Positions 63,741 to 64,000 of a stretch of 64,000 nucleotides of DNA are shown here, piece after piece. Every line of letters starts with the position of its first letter. Position 1 is the first letter of the stretch. A model generated the notes under the pieces. That model was given only the letters and a program-made list of their open reading frames with translations. It was not told the origin of the DNA and did not search any database. Made by a program: the position numbers and the translations under genes. Source of the DNA: Balneatrix alpica DSM 16621 (GTDB lineage Bacteria; Pseudomonadota; Gammaproteobacteria; Pseudomonadales; Balneatricaceae); the NCBI RefSeq assembly GCF_000619885.1, contig NZ_JHUZ01000011.1, forward strand, positions 186,001 to 250,000. The letters are read 5' to 3'.

Positions 63741-64000
63741 ATGACTATTAGAGTAGGGATTAACGGCTTTGGCCGCATGGGCCGCCTGGCACTGCGTGCC
63801 GCCTTCGATTGGCCGGAGCTGGAGTTTGTCCAGATCAACGACCCCGCCGGCGATGCCATCACCCTGGCGCACTTGCTCAATTTCGACTCCGTGCAGGGCC
63901 GTTGGCAACATGAAGCCCAGGCCGACGGCGAGTGGATGCTGATCAACGGCAAACGCCTGCGTTGCAGCCAGAATAAACAGATCAGCGAGACGGACTGGTC
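63741..64000 (+). CDS. ArsJ-associated glyceraldehyde-3-phosphate dehydrogenase (3' end outside window)
   Basis: The first 86 codons of a GAPDH (TIRVGINGFGRMGRLALRAA, then LLNFDSVQGRW). The wording at the start, especially the shortened NAD-binding segment and DPAGDAITLAHLL, is that of the type found beside arsJ. That enzyme makes 1-arseno-3-phosphoglycerate, which ArsJ exports. AGGAA precedes the ATG. The arsJ gene would lie beyond the right edge. Confidence 0.85.
   Translation, partial: MTIRVGINGFGRMGRLALRAAFDWPELEFVQINDPAGDAITLAHLLNFDSVQGRWQHEAQADGEWMLINGKRLRCSQNKQISETDW

Overview
The window looks like the chromosome of a free-living, probably marine gammaproteobacterium, of Oceanospirillales or Pseudomonas type. 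This rests on recognisable gammaproteobacterial core genes (ilvC/ilvY, msrPQ, nadE, pssA, amn, rhlE, gabDT), a glycine-betaine/dimethylglycine catabolic cluster ordered as in Pseudomonas, and many c-di-GMP and chemotaxis genes. Taxonomy is inferred from gene content only.

Left third (1-25.4 kb): a GGDEF-EAL protein cut by the window edge, a chemoreceptor, a TrpXYZ-like ABC importer, a DUF1127 protein, a very large hybrid sensor/diguanylate cyclase broken by one frameshift, an adenylation-carrier-acyltransferase fusion, the dimethylglycine demethylase operon (dipeptidase-like, DUF5943, dgcA, dgcB, etfA, etfB), a divergent MocR regulator/EamA exporter pair, and a MerR regulator next to a flavodoxin-fold quinone reductase with a textbook MerR-type promoter between them.

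Middle (25.4-42.5 kb): an AT-rich accessory region read here as two blocks of integron gene cassettes (26.0-31.9 and 37.8-41.5 kb) without an integrase in the window. Almost all genes lie on the minus strand, one per unit. Most are separated by 60-150 bp imperfect palindromes ending in GTTA-type cores (attC-like), and most stop codons fall inside the TAAC of the following attC. One attC closely resembles the Vibrio cholerae repeat. Cargo includes a YggL-like protein, small lipoproteins, DUF2971, GNAT, VOC, DUF2867, a putative nuclease, a broken HEPN gene and a decayed mazF. A repeat cassette with a 22-bp perfect palindrome occurs three times in the same orientation and is followed by REP elements and by tandem 353-bp or 157-bp repeats. 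Between the blocks lies an ordinary chromosomal segment (33-37.7 kb): a YjiH-type membrane protein, an omega-amidase/glutamine-transaminase-like pair and a LysR regulator.

Right third (42.5-64 kb): amn; the overlapping nadE-tapT-DUF2489 operon; msrPQ; pssA; divergent ilvC/ilvY; rhlE; a gabD-gabT-XRE/cupin operon divergent from a polyamine-type ABC importer (GABA/polyamine uptake and degradation); a membrane protein of unknown function; and the start of an arsenic cluster (arsR plus the ArsJ-associated GAPDH type), cut by the right edge.
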